Origin: Pardosa pseudoannulata
Taxonomy: Eukaryota > Arthropoda > Arachnida > Araneae > Lycosidae
Assembly (NCBI GenBank): GCA_032207245.1
Contig: CM063498.1
Location: 55,448,490-55,512,489 of the forward strand
Reading direction: 5' to 3'
Length of the DNA stretch: 64,000 nt
The translations under genes and the position numbers were made by a program. Position 1 is the first letter of the stretch, and each line of letters starts with the position of its first letter. Below are positions 45,905 through 58,126 of this stretch, one piece after another. The notes under the pieces were generated by a model. The model was not told the DNA's origin and did no database searches. It saw only the letters and a program-made list of their open reading frames with translations.

Positions 45905-47955
45905 AAAGCTAACACTTGACGTTCGGAATCGTCTTTAATCAGCAGATTCCGGTCTCATCGGCACTCATGTATACTCCAAACTAAATATAATGCCTGTCAG
46001 AAACCAATTGTACAAATATTTTAAAACATAATAAAGACACATGTAACAGCTCCCAATTTAAGAACAGTAACTCCGCAACAGTAAAAAGAGAAAGAGAGAA
46101 AAATTAATCGTGAGTCATTCCTTAAAACTGTCGAATGTTTAAAAAAAATTTTAATTCCTGGAAGAAGGTAGTATTATGCTAGCCGATAATAGTGTTAAAG
46201 TAAACGAAAAAGGTTAAAACTAGCGAAAAGAGATTAAAAAAATAACCAAAACTAGGAACGAAGCCCTATATCTGGTGAAGTTAATTGGGTTCCAAAATTA
46301 TATTAAGAACAAGTTACTTTTACATAATTAAACTTGGGAGAGAGAGGGATTTTTTTGGGGGGAAGGATCCCCAAACATGGTTCCAGCCCCGGAAGTGAAA
46401 TAAAGCTAACACTTGACGTTCACATATTTGGATTTGTGCTATTATGTAATGAAGAGCATTACAAACAACTTGAACAACATTTTGCATTTAAAAATAAAAT
46501 AACAAAAGATAGGAAGATAAATTTACAAGAAAAAAATAACTTTGTAGCTAATTAAACATTACCTATGTTCTCACAGTGAGTATTTTATATTATAATAATA
46601 TAATATAAGAATATGGATGATTTAAGTCCCTACCATCTAAAGATATAACTAAACATTCAGCCTATCGAAATTAAAATTCTTTTCATTCGAAAATACAAAG
46701 CTATTCCCCTCTCGAACCAAAATAATGACTTTTCTATCTGTATCTAACCGTAGTTTTCTTTCGATATTGCTTTGCAAGAAGAAATGAACATGGTAACAAC
46801 TACATACCAAATACAAGGGGTTTTTTCCTAGATGAAATACTATAAATACTCTTTTGCTCTCTAGGGCCTTGGGTTTTTTTAAGGTCAATCTTCCATTATA
46901 GGTTTCCATTGTATATCAGCTACCTACCTGATATAAAAATTAGTCTTTTTTGAAGAAATATTAATATTTATAGTGTAAAGTACATTTACTTCGGATTTAA
47001 AATTTTGTGTAAAACCCTATGTCCTACAGATCATATATAAATACCAGATTTTCCATTTGCTTAAACCTTTGCCTCAACACAACGTATGGGAGACGTGATC
47101 GTACTGCTGTGCCTAAAATGAGAACCTCGTATCACACACGTGATGATTCTTTCTGGCCAAAATAGAAAAGTTAGTATCAGTAATAAAACAATGCGCCCCT
47201 TACAAAATTTTGACTAATATTATACATTATTCACTTGGGGTTATTCACACAATAAATTCTACATAGAAAATATTTATACGACTGAAAATTTTTACTTTTG
47301 TTATACAACCAAAAATATAAAAATAATATGTGAAATAAAAAATTAATAAGTTTTTTAATAAAAATGAAATGAAATATAACTATCCAATTCTGTGGTTTTA
47401 TTAAATAGTAAATGCAGTACTATTAATGTCCACTGGTTTGCTCACAATTTAGCCCGTGATGAAACTGCTTCTGGTCACGACGCATGAGAAAAGCTTTCAT
47501 CGAAAGTGGCACACACAATCGTCGCTCGATTCATAAGGCAAGGGGTTAAGATTGGAACTTTTGACTGGTCTATGCAAGATATTTAACAGAATTGGCTTCT
47601 TAACTTTAGATTGAGCTTCAACAGATGAAATTTTACGAAACATTATCTTCGTTGCAAAGTTTTCATTTTTTACAAAACTAGTGTTGAAATGCCTATCGGA
47701 AACCAAAACGTACCACTGTTTTAATGCAGCATAAATACACGTGTAACACCTCCGATTTTCCTTTAGTTAAAAGTACTCTCTACTTTTGCAGCGGGTAGTT
47801 TATAATATAATAATATAGAAGGAAAGTAATAAATCCAAAACCAGTATATATTTTTTTCTCACAAATTATGTTAATCATAATAAGAATATGTTAATCATTT
47901 TCATGATTTCTTAAAACGAGTTTACCTTTTGACAGTAGGTAGAAGGCAATCAAAT
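45905..47955. repeat. Locally duplicated segment (paralogue of 36840-40345)
   Basis: Collinear with 36840-40345 but without the MITE at 37063-37891 and without the SINE at 38975-39156. It contains its own copy of the 39.4-kb MITE family. Short additional copies of the same material lie at 45800-45905 (ACAAGTTACTTTTACACAGT, then the CATGGGTCCAGCCCC block). Confidence 0.8.
47065..47545. mobile_element. TTAA-flanked piggyBac-type MITE (39.4-kb family)
   Basis: The ends ACCTTTGCCTCAACACAACG and ATTCATAAGGCAAGGGG have TTAA flanks at 47061-47064 and 47546-47549. Both its position and sequence correspond to 39427-39905 in the paralogous segment, so the insertion predates the duplication. A third paralogue at 36385-36388 has only TTAA. 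Confidence 0.85.
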
Positions 47956-48371
47956 TATACTTTTATCATATTAAATTATCACAAAAACTACAAAGTTCAT
48001 AAAACTAGAACACATCAACGAATACTTATACTTCTAAAATAAAATTATTTTAGAATAAATGTAACATATATATTATCCTAGATTCCATTGAAATATGTGC
48101 TTGTTTAAAATTTATTTTTTTACTCATTTTCGAATAATAAAATTATTTTAAAGTCAATATAACCTTTCTTCTAAATCCGTTAAATTTGTGCTTCTTTAAA
48201 ACTCCTTACTATTAAAACAAATATTCAAGAAATTCCTATATGTTATCCCAAGGTTATTTCTAAATAATAAATATAATTATTTTTTAGTATTAAATCTACA
48301 CCAAACAGCTAAAGTAATGACCTTACAACAGGTATTTTTAAATAACATTCAAAATCGTTTATAATATATAT

Positions 48372-49304
48372 TGTAAAGTATCCGGTCCCTGTTTTAGGTG
48401 ACACAAGGAAGAATCAGATGTATTTTGATTAATGGCTTTATTTACACTTCGGCTATATACATCATTTCACAACTATAAAAAAAAACACTCTGATCACAGG
48501 TAAGTGATTAGTACACGTAGGCCTGAGTAGAGACGGGTACCTAAACTAAATTCAGTCTCTGCCGAAATATGGGTGATTAGACGGAAGAAACAATTCGAAG
48601 CTCCCTCGATAGTTCGCTGAAGTACAGGTAGAAGATCTAGCACAGTTAGTTCTGAAGAAACAGCAACAATCCTGAAGAGGATTATATTAGAGTACGGAAA
48701 CCCAAAGCACAGGGTATCGCTTCAATCTCAGCAAGAGATTTATCCCAAGACGGGATTTCGCTAAATGAAACTCTCCGATGGAGAGACTGGTCGAGGCGAC
48801 CTACGAGTTAGCCGATGTGGACTAATCCTTAAGGAAACGATCCCAAGGTGGGATTATAGCAAAAAAAAAAACTCTCCGTTCGAGAGACTGGTCAAGGTGA
48901 CCTCTGAATTAAAAAACAAAATCTTCTTTGTCTCTTTCTAGGGGGAGGGGCCTCTAAGAGAGGGGCCTCCCCTCCCTAAAATTTCATTATTGGGTCACCT
49001 AGCGATGACCTCACCTTCGACCAACGGGATTGGTCCGAGTTAAACCATCATCGGCCGCAAAGCCAAGGGTCGCTGGAATTCTTAGCGACTACATCTGAGA
49101 AGCGGCAAATCCTTTGTCGTTCCCGCGATCATTTTTTCAGCTGTCAGTGACGGTGCCGTGTCGTCTGGCATATTGTTCCTTTACTATAGTGCACGGCCGT
49201 GTAGACTTCATGGTGCCTTAGAAAACAATCCTTTTGTATCCACACAAGTCCACCTTTCAAAGCAAAGTTCTTTGATGACGATACCGCTAAATCACGCCGT
49301 TACA
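48372..49304 (-). mobile_element. Probable solo LTR
   Basis: Starts TGTAAAGTATCCGG and ends CGCCGTTACA (TG...CA, with TGTAA/TTACA inverted tips), flanked by ATAT on both sides as a possible 4-bp target duplication. It is clearly more GC-rich than its surroundings. On the minus strand an AATAAA polyadenylation signal lies near 48450, so minus is the likely sense. An internal repeat (GAGAGACTGGTCGAGGCGAC near 48781 and GAGAGACTGGTCAAGGTGAC near 48880) and a hairpin (GGGGAGGGGCCTC...GAGGGGCCTCCCCTCCC, 48950-48980) are present. No internal retrotransposon region was found on either side. Confidence 0.6.
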
Positions 49305-49704
49305 ATATAATCAAAGTAAACAAAAACCTAAATGTACTAGGAAGGAGGAAGTCTTAAAAAGAGCAAAGGCATCTGTGAAAATTGCAAAACGTTTTAGAAA
49401 ATTATTAACACATTGTATGCGGAACACGTACTAGTACGTTTTCTGATGATTGATACTTGATGATTGATGATTGTCTCGTACTAGTACGGGTAAGTGTAAC
49501 AACATGGTTTGTTTGTGGGTACAAAAATAACGGTATATGCAGAAAAACGAAGCCGAATTTCTCGTATACTACATAGATTCTGGAAAAATTTAGACAAACA
49601 AAAACTAGTTTTACATTAAAACTAATTTTATCATTGCTCTTTTCATTTTTTATAATGTAAAAATGTTTATAACTACCATAATTCGAAAAAATTAAAAGTA
49701 TATA

Positions 49705-50504
49705 CAGTCAGTACCGGCTATATGGTCACCCGTTTATAAGGGCACCCCGCTTACATGGTCAGTTTTCTAAAGTCCCGTCTAACTTAATAGGGAACATGTG
49801 TTAAAGCGCACCGCTTATACAGTCATTTTCTTTTTCTTGTTACTTGTTATATGGTCAGTTTCATGTTTTCAATAAACTTCCGTTTATTTCTTTTCTTTAT
49901 TTTTTTAAGAAGTCAATGCGAAATCGGAGATGACCTGAATTCAAGCCTTTATTTTCCTCTCTTTCCCCCTTTCTAGTTTGTGTAGACTCAATCGTCGGAG
50001 TTTTCCATCTCTCTCAGTTCTCGCCCCCCACTGATAACAAGTGGACATCTGTCTGTCTATTGGTTGAAATCTCTCTCATACATGATCTCAGGTGTTATTT
50101 TACTAATTTCGAAGCAGCAGATGATCATTTAAAAGCTATTATGGACTTAGAAAAAGTCTTGTTAACATCCAACAATAGGAAGAAAACTTATAGATCTGAT
50201 TATTTTTAAATTCATTGAACAAGAAAGTACGTATGTACGTGTGCTGTACTTTGATTAGTAATGTAAGCTAATAAATTTCTCCCCCAAAAATATTGCATAT
50301 TTTTAATGTAGTTTTTACTTCTCGAATTAATTTTTAAAATGTTCTTAAAAGTATAATTATTTATTTATGAGTACTACATTCTGATAGGTGAATATAATCC
50401 TGCCATAATTTAATAGGGTTGTATTGTTCTGCATATATGGTCACCCCGCGTATATGGTCTAATTTTTCTGGACCGCATATCTGACAGTATAACCGATACA
50501 GACT
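49705..50504 (+). mobile_element. Tigger/pogo-type element, left copy
   Basis: Starts CAGTCAGTACCGGCTATATG after TA and ends ATAACCGATACAGACT near TA. Subterminal TATATGGTCACC-type boxes occur in both ends. It carries a C-terminal transposase remnant on the plus strand (50075-50209). An inverted paralogue lies at 51953-52877. Confidence 0.8.
50075..50209 (+). pseudogene. Tigger/pogo transposase C-terminal tail
   Basis: The frame ending at the TAA at 50207-50209 reads FEAADDHLKAIMDLEKVLLT, then SNNRKKTYRSDYF. A Leu-rich helix followed by a basic stretch and a terminal D-Y-F is the usual end of Tigger/CENP-B-related transposases. The same tail occurs on the minus strand at 52394-52540. Confidence 0.65.
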
Positions 50505-51904
50505 ATACTACTATTTCTATTTGATTTTTCATATTTACGATACTATTATAAATTTACCACTAAAAAATATATTTTTTTGTTTACAAAAATCTTATGGTTG
50601 TTATTTACATATTTCTATTTACATATTTGTTTATATATATTTCATCGTAAATTACGAAAAGTTGATTTAAAAATTAAATTTTTGATCTAAATGAGATTTA
50701 ACTGAATAACTAAATATACGTTCAAAATGCCCGCTCCCGGTACAATTCCGCTGCGAAATGTACCCGCACACATTGTGTTAACTTTAGTAATGTGAAATTT
50801 TGTAGGCATATACATTGAATGTAACTACATTATTACCTTTTTAAATTTTTTTGAAAATTAACTAACTTTTTAATTTAATTTTTTTTAATATTTTGTCAGT
50901 TTTTAACGCAATAATTATTACTAGCGTCACATTGTACATACCTCAAATAAATAGCCTCTAGAATTTTGTTTTCTTAGAATGAGTTTTTCTTTTGACAGTA
51001 GGTAGAGAGTAATCTTTTAAACAATCTACGAAAATTTAAAATAATTTGTATTATTTATAAATTTTTTATTTGAATTAACATTTTAAGGTTTTCCGAACAG
51101 CTGAGATGAACTTACTTTATAGGTAAGTACATAGACTGAAATCATGACAAACTGTTTATCTGTTATAAAAATTCATTTTACTATACTTATTTAACAAGTA
51201 CATTCTGTATCGTGTAATTATTTTAAAATTTCGTAGATTGTTTAAAGAATTGCTCACTAGCTACTCTTAAAAGAAAAACTCATTCTAAGAAAACAAAATT
51301 CTAGAGGCTATTTATTTGAGGTATGTAAAATGAGACGCTAGTAATAATTATTATGTTAAAAACTGAGGAAATATTAAAAAAAATTAAATTAAAAAGTTAG
51401 TTAATTTTCAAAAAAATTTAAAAAGGTAATAATGTAGTTACATTCAATGTATATGCCTACAAAATTTCACATTACTAAAGTTAACACAATGTGTGCGGGT
51501 ACATTTCGCAGCGGAATTGTACAGGGAGCGGGCGTCTTGCTCGTAAATTTAGTTATTCAATTAAATCTGAATGGATCGAAAATGTTTTATTTTTTTAATC
51601 AACATTTCCTATTTTATAAGGAAATATACAAACAAATATATAAATAGAAATATATAAATAACAACCATAAGCTTTTTGTAAACAAAAAATATATTTTTTT
51701 TGTGGATAAATTAATAATAGTATCGTAAATATGAAAAATCAAACAGAAATAGTAGTAGAAATAGTGCTTCTTTTCAATGTGGGTCGACTGCAACATTATT
51801 CATAGTTTCGTTTCTAGGCTTCTCCTTGCCCAGTAGCCCGGGCAAGTGAAAAGAATAGGGGCAATAATCAAATGTATCTGGTCATTTTAGAATTTCTGGA
51901 TTAC

Positions 51905-51910
<6 letters not shown>

Positions 51911-51952
<42 letters not shown>
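51911..51952. repeat. (TA)n microsatellite
   Basis: About 21 TA units directly beside the Tigger-type terminus at 51953. The tract probably grew from the TA target site. Confidence 0.95.
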
Positions 51953-51955
<3 letters not shown>

Positions 51956-52015
51956 TCTGTATCGGTTATATGGTCAGCTCAGCGGTCCAGAAAAATTAGA
52001 CCATATAAGCGGGGT

Positions 52016-52153
52016 TTGGTTTGGTTGGGAGCACTACGGTCTACTTTTTGCAACACGAGGGCTAATGAGACCGGGACCTACTGTTTAAAGCCGATTCCGA
52101 ACGGCTACGAACATCCATGCCACAGTGGGATTCGAACCCACGAACTCCGGGCT
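52016..52153 (-). mobile_element. tRNA-derived SINE with 11-bp target duplication, 5' truncated
   Basis: Reads on the minus strand from the B-box region (GTGGGATTCGAACCCACGAAC in plus orientation) to the GTTTGG tail. It is flanked by ATAAGCGGGGT at 52005-52015 and 52154-52164. The left arm of the inverted duplication has the uninterrupted site. The A-box head is missing, consistent with 5' truncation. Confidence 0.9.
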
Positions 52154-52393
52154 ATAAGCGGGGTGACCATATATGCGGAACAATACAACCCTATTGAATT
52201 GTGGCAGGATTATATTCACCTATCAGAATGTAGTACTCATAAACAAATAATTATACTTTTAAGAACATTTTAAAAATTAATTCGTAAAAACTACATTAAA
52301 ATTATGCAATATTTTTTGAGGGAGAAACTTATTAGCTTACCTTACTAATCAAAGTACAGAACACGTACATACGTACATTCATGTTCAATGTAT

Positions 52394-52540
52394 TTAAAAA
52401 TAATCAGATCTATAAATTTGCTTTCTTTTGTTGGTTGTTAACACAACTTTTTCTAAGTCTCTAATAGCTTTTAAATGATCATCTGCTGCTTCGGAATTAG
52501 TAAAATAACACCTCAGGTCATGTATAAGAGAGATTTCAAC
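52394..52540 (-). pseudogene. Tigger/pogo transposase C-terminal tail, inverted copy
   Basis: The minus-strand frame ends SEAADDHLKAIRDLEKVVLT, then TNKRKQIYRSDYF. This is the same tail as at 50075-50209 with a few substitutions. The open frame extends upstream to 52615, but that part is low complexity and not convincingly coding. Confidence 0.65.
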
Positions 52541-52879
52541 CAATAAACAGATGTCCACTAGTGGGGGGGGCGAAAAATGAGAGAGGTGGAAAACTCCGAC
52601 AATGAGTCTACACAAACAAGAAAGGGGGAAAGAGAGGAAAATAAATGCTTGAATTTAGGTCATCTCCGATTTCGCATTGACTTCTTTAAAAAATAAATAG
52701 AAAAGAAAAAAAATGGAAACTTAATGAAACCAAGAAACTGACCATATAACAGGTAACAAGAAAAAAAATGACTGTGTAACCCCCATGTTCCCTATTAAGT
52801 TAGACGAGGCTTTAGAAAACTGACCACATAAGCGGGGTGCCCTTATAAGCGGGTAACCATATAGCTGGTACTGACTGTA

Positions 52880-55800
52880 ATACCAAATAAATCTTTTTTC
52901 ACAAAGTTTTTCTTTTTCCAAAATGGCATCCTATGATGTTTAAAACGATAGCTAATCACTATCGTGACGTGCTGTAACATTCAACGTTTTTTAAACTTTA
53001 TTTATTCTATTCTGTGTAGTCCGTAATAACTTCAATTTAAGATATGCATTGATATGTAATGAGCATAAATTACTCCGGCATTAAAGGATTAAAATGATCC
53101 TTGCTCACTAAATTTTATATCACCATTTTATATTTACTATAACTGATTGTTTTCTAAAACTTTTTCAGTATTATTTTGTCAGTAGATTGAATAGCTGATA
53201 TTTAGGAAATATTTTTAGGTTTCTAAGGTTGTATTATATTTGTAAGTAGTATATTTAGGCTTGTATTTTTAGACTGAAATCATGACAAACTGTTTATCTG
53301 TTTTAAAACTTCATTCTACAATACTTATTTAACAAGTAATACCAAATAAATCTTTTTTCACGAAGTTTTTCTTTTTCTAAAATAGCATCCTATGGTTTTT
53401 AAAACGATAGCTAACCACTAACATGACGTGTTGTAACATTCAAAGTTTTTTAAACTTCATTTATTCTATTCTGTGTTGTCCATAATAATTTCCATTTAAG
53501 ATATGCATTGATATGTAATCGGTAGAAATTACTCGGCATTAATTGATTAAAATGATCCTTGCTCACTAAATTTTATATTAGCATTTTATATTTGCTATAA
53601 CTGATTTTTTTTAAAAGTTTTTTAGTATTATTTTGTCAGTAGATTGAATAGCTGATATTTAGAGAATATTTCAACAAATTTAACAATTTAAATAAAATTA
53701 CTCGGGCATTATAGGATTAAAATGATCCTTTCTCACTAAATTTTACATTAGCATTTTATATTTACTATAACTGATTGTTTTTGTTTTTTTAATTTTTAGT
53801 ATTATTTTGTTAGGAGGTTGAATAGCTGATAATTAGGAAATATTTTAACAAATTTAAAAATTTAAATAAAATTACTCTGACATTAAAGGATTAAAATGAT
53901 CCTTGCTCTCTAAATTTTATATTAGCATTTTATATCTGCTATAACTGATTTTTTTTTTAATTTTTAGTATTTTTTTGTCAATAGATTGAATAGCTGATAT
54001 TTAGGAAATATTTTAACAAATTTAACAATTTAAATAAAATTACTCGGGCATTATAGGATTAAAATGATCCTTGCTCACTAAATTTTATATTAGCATTTTA
54101 TATCTGCTATAACTGATTGGGTTTTTTTTTTAATTTTTAGTATTATTTTGTCAGTAGATTGAATAGCTGATATTTAGGAAATATTTTTAGGTTTCTAAAG
54201 TTGTATTATATTTGTAGGTAGTATATTTAGGCTTGTATTTTTAGACTGAAATCATGACAAACTGTTTATCTGTTTTAAAACTTCATTTTACAATACTTAT
54301 TTAACAAGTAATACCAAATAAATCTTTTTTCACAAAGTTTTTCTTTTTCCAAAATGGCATCCTATGGTTTTTAAAACGATAGCTAACCAATAACGTGACG
54401 TGCTGTAGCATCCAAAATTTTTTCATCTTTATTTATTCTATTCTGTGTAGTCCGTAATAACTTCAATTTAAGATATGCATTGATATGTAATGAGCATAAA
54501 TTACTCCGGCATTAAAGGATTAAAATGATCCTTGCTCACTAAATTTTATATCACCATTTTATATTTACTATAACTGATTGTTTTCTAAAACTTTTTCAGT
54601 ATTATTTTGTCAGTAGATTGAATAGCTGATATTTAGGAAATATTTTTAGGTTTCTAAGGTTGTATTATATTAGTAAGTAGTATATTTAGGCTTGTATTTT
54701 TAGACTGAAATCATGACAAACTGTTTATCTGTTTTAAAACTTCATTCTACAATACTTATTTAACAAGTAATACCAAATAAATCTTTTTTCACGAAGTTTT
54801 TCTTTTTCCAAAATGGCATCCTATGGTTTTTAAAACGATAGCTAACCACTAGCCTGACATGCTGTAACATTCAAAGTTTTTTAAACTTTATTTATTCTAT
54901 TCTGTGTAGGCCATAATAATTTCCATTTAGGATATGCATTGATATGTAATCGGTAGAAATTACTCGGCATTAAAAGATTAAAATGATCCTTGATCACTAA
55001 ATTTTATATTAGCATTTTATATTTGCCATAACTGATTGTTTTTTAAAACATTTTTAGTATTATTTTGTCAGTAGATTAAATAGCTGATAGTTAGAAAATA
55101 TTTTAACAAATTTAACAATTTAAATAAAATTACTCGGGCATTAAAGGATTAAAATTATCCTTCCTCACTAAATTTTACATTAGCATTTTATATTTGCTAT
55201 AACTGATTGTTTTTTAAAAAAATGTTTAGTATTATTTTGTCAGTAGATTAAATAGCTGATAGTTAAAAAATATTTTAACAAATTTAACAATTTAAATAAA
55301 ATTACTCTGACATGAAAAGATTAAAATGATTTTTGCTCACTAAATTTTATATTAGCATTTTATTTTTTCTATAACTGATTGTGTTTTAAAACATTTTTAG
55401 TATTATTTTGTCAGTAGATTAAATAGCTGATATTTAGAAAATATTTTAACAAATTTAACAATTTAAATAAAATTACTCGGGCATTAAAGGATTAAAATGA
55501 TCCTTGCTCACTAAATTTTATATTAACATTTTTATTTGCTATAACTGATTGTGTTTTAAAACATTTTTAGTATTATTTTGTCAGTAGATTGAATAGCTGA
55601 TATTTAGGAAGTATTTTAACAAATTTAACAATTTAAATAAAATTACTCGGGCATTAAAGGATTAAAATGATCCTTGCTCACTAAATTTTACATTAGCATT
55701 TTATATTTGCTATAACTGATTGTTTTTTTAAAAAAAATTTAGTATTATTTTGTCAGTAGATTGAATAGCTGATATTTAGAAAATATTTTAACAAATTTAA

Positions 55801-56310
55801 CAATTTAAATAAAATTACTCTGACATGAAAAGATTAAAATGATTTTTGCTCACTAAATTTTATATTAGCATTCTATTTTTTCTATAACTGATTGTTTTTT
55901 AAAATTTTTTAGTATTATTTTGTCAGTAGATTAAATAGCTGATATTTAGAAAATATTTTAACAAATTTAACAATTTAAATAAAATTACTCGGGCATTAAA
56001 GGATTAAAATCATCCTTGCTCACTAAATTTTATATTAACATTTTTATTTGCTATAACTGATTGTTTTTTAAAAATTTTTAGTATTATTTTGTTAGTAGAT
56101 TAAATAGCTAATAGTTAGGAAATATTTTAACAAATTTAACAATTTAAATAAAATCACTCGGGCCTTAAAGGATTAAAATGATCCTTGCTCACTAAATTTT
56201 ATATTATCATTTTATATTTGCTATAACTGATTGTTTTTTTTTTTTTTTTAATTTTAGTATTATTTTGTTAGTAGATTGAATAGCTGATATTTAGAAAATA
56301 TTTGTAGGTT
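52880..56310. repeat. Satellite array, monomer near 171 bp with long linkers
   Basis: The marker TACTCGGGCATTAAAGGATT (with variants) begins near 53071, 53530, 53699, 53874, 54040, 54502, 54960, 55131, 55303, 55474, 55643, 55817, 55988 and 56157. Most spacings are 166-175 bp; three are 458-462 bp. The longer intervals hold an extra linker with GACTGAAATCATGACAAACT, AATACCAAATAAATCTTTTT and GATATGTAATCGGTAG-type sequence. All monomers have one orientation. Confidence 0.95.
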
Positions 56311-58120
56311 TGTAAGTTGAATTTTCATAAAAACTCCAAACTTTCATACTTCAAATATGAATTCAATAATTTAAATGAACTCAAAATTTCAAAGTGGATA
56401 ATTTGTTTTATTGTATGTTAGATGTATTCAGCAAATAGTTATTGTAAAAGTGTGGAAAACTTTAAAAAGGAAGAATTTTAAAAATTTACCAAAAAAATCA
56501 TGAAATGAATTTTTGGAAATGAATTTTTTAAAATTATTACCTTATTTTAAGAAACGTTTTAATGTAATTGATTGACTCATTTCAATTTATGTATAGTACA
56601 TTTTTAAAACTCTAAGTTACTATTACATAAAATGCTTTTAAAGTACACTTTCCTCTTAAGTTTTAAGTACATGTACTGTAGCATAGTGGAGACAAATAAA
56701 AAAATAAGGTGACATAAAAAAAGTCTTATAGGCAAGATCAACTTCCATATAGACAAATTTTATCATAAATACTTTCGAGGTAATTTTCTGTATGAAACTG
56801 TATATTCCCGTAAGTAGACTCAAAATTTTAAAGGTCTAAAAATAAATTTTTTGACAAATATTTTTATAGATATTATATACTATTATATACAATTTATATG
56901 TGTTTACATTCTGACTATGATTCACTGAATCACTGACTCACAAAAGTTTTGAAATATAAACTATTTTAAACATAATATCGGCATGTGCTAGTGCTGTAGT
57001 ATTACTTTAAATTTAGTACTTAAAGTTTTGTTATACAAAGTTTTGTAAATCTGAAGGTAGTTTCCATGATATCTCAAAATTGATTAAAATAGTTGTAAAA
57101 ACATATTTTCATACATGATTAATTTTGCATGAATCAACACTAAAAATCGTTAAGGCGAAATTGTTAACAGTTACTTAATTTGCTTTAAAAACATAAATAT
57201 GCATTATGTTTTTCTAAAAGATAGTAGTCAGGTTACTGAACTTATAAACATCATTTTCTTTAAAAAAAATTAATTTTTTTTATCTCGTTTAGAATTTATT
57301 TTTACGTGTAGCCATTTCACGTATAACCATTTTCAAAATAAACAACGAAACCTAAAGTACTAAAATTTTGTATTGGGATTATTCTTACACCTCAACTGTA
57401 CAACAAGAGCGGGTCTCTCAAACTTCGAATTTTAAACGGATTAAACGAAGGTTGGAAAAGGGAAACAATTGGCTTCTGCAAATTTTCATCGTTTCAACAA
57501 ATAACATCACCCAACGGCTTATTTAAGTACCTACTTGGAAAATGTTTCTTCATTTACATGCATAAAATTGAAGCAATTTTGATATTTTGGAAAGGGCAAT
57601 TTTCTCTGAATGCTGTAAATCATTTGTTATACCACACCGGATATTGCTTTTAATTTTGATCATTGATCATTTCAACATCGTCACTGTTTTTTTTTTTACT
57701 TTCGACGATCAAAGACCATGAAGACAAAGGCACGCTAAATAAACATCTGGTTATTTTTAATATTGAAAAGGTGTGCAAAACCAAAAAATCTAAAAAATAG
57801 ATGATTCTTTGAAAAAAAAACTAAAACAGAGAACTACCGTAGTAAAGCATTGGAATACAGCTGGAACATTTATAATGTTTGTATTACCCTTTTTTATAAT
57901 ATATAAGTATTATTACTGGAATCTATATAAATAATTACTTATAAATCTGTTTTAAAAACTAACAATCTCAGATTTTAATCGTGCATCATTGCAAATTTCA
58001 TTTGTTTCAACTTCAGTTTCATTTAAAGACGTATCAGTCAATTTCACAACAAAAGATCTTATCGCCTATATGCAATAAATACAAAAACAATGAAAACTAA
58101 ATTTTAAAAAGCAAAAGTTT
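56311..58120. other. Intron or intergenic DNA 3' of the receptor exon
   Basis: No coding exon, terminal repeat or RNA gene was recognised. If the receptor gene continues on the minus strand, this stretch is the start of its first intron after the coding exon. Confidence 0.55.
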
Positions 58121-58126
58121 ACTCAC
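58121..58126 (-). other. Splice donor of the receptor exon
   Basis: On the minus strand the coding sequence reads AATGCTAGAG followed by GTGAGTAAAC, a consensus donor. It leaves the reading frame after the first base of a codon (phase 1). Without splicing the frame ends two codons later, which supports real use of this donor. Confidence 0.85.

Larger units (their letters stand above)
49409..50777. mobile_element. TTAA-flanked element with nested Tigger-type insertion
   Basis: The ends CACATTGTATGCGG (49409) and CCGCACACATTGTG (ending 50777) form an imperfect inverted repeat. TTAA flanks at 49405-49408 and 50778-50781. Just inside the left end are two CGTACTAGTACG palindromes (about 49427 and 49482). 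A Tigger-type element at 49705-50504 is inserted inside. Confidence 0.75.
49705..52877. repeat. Large imperfect inverted duplication
   Basis: The left arm, about 49705-51045, is matched in reverse complement by the right arm, about 51235-52877, with about 190 bp of spacer. The arms share the Tigger-type element, the TTAA element end (TTAACACAATGTGTGCGGG at 51480), and CTAGAGGCTATTTATTTGAG-GTATGT. Differences: the right arm has a (TA)n tract and a SINE insertion, and the arm ends are not flanked by the same sequence. Confidence 0.85.
51953..52877 (-). mobile_element. Tigger/pogo-type element, right inverted copy
   Basis: Starts CAGTCTGTATCGGTTATATG and ends GCTGGTACTGACTG, with TA flanks (51951-51952 and 52878-52879). 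Interrupted by a SINE at 52016-52153. Confidence 0.8.

Noticed and set aside
52880..56310. CRISPR-like array
   Set aside because: Repeats are long, head to tail, without unique spacers, and the genome is eukaryotic. It is a satellite.
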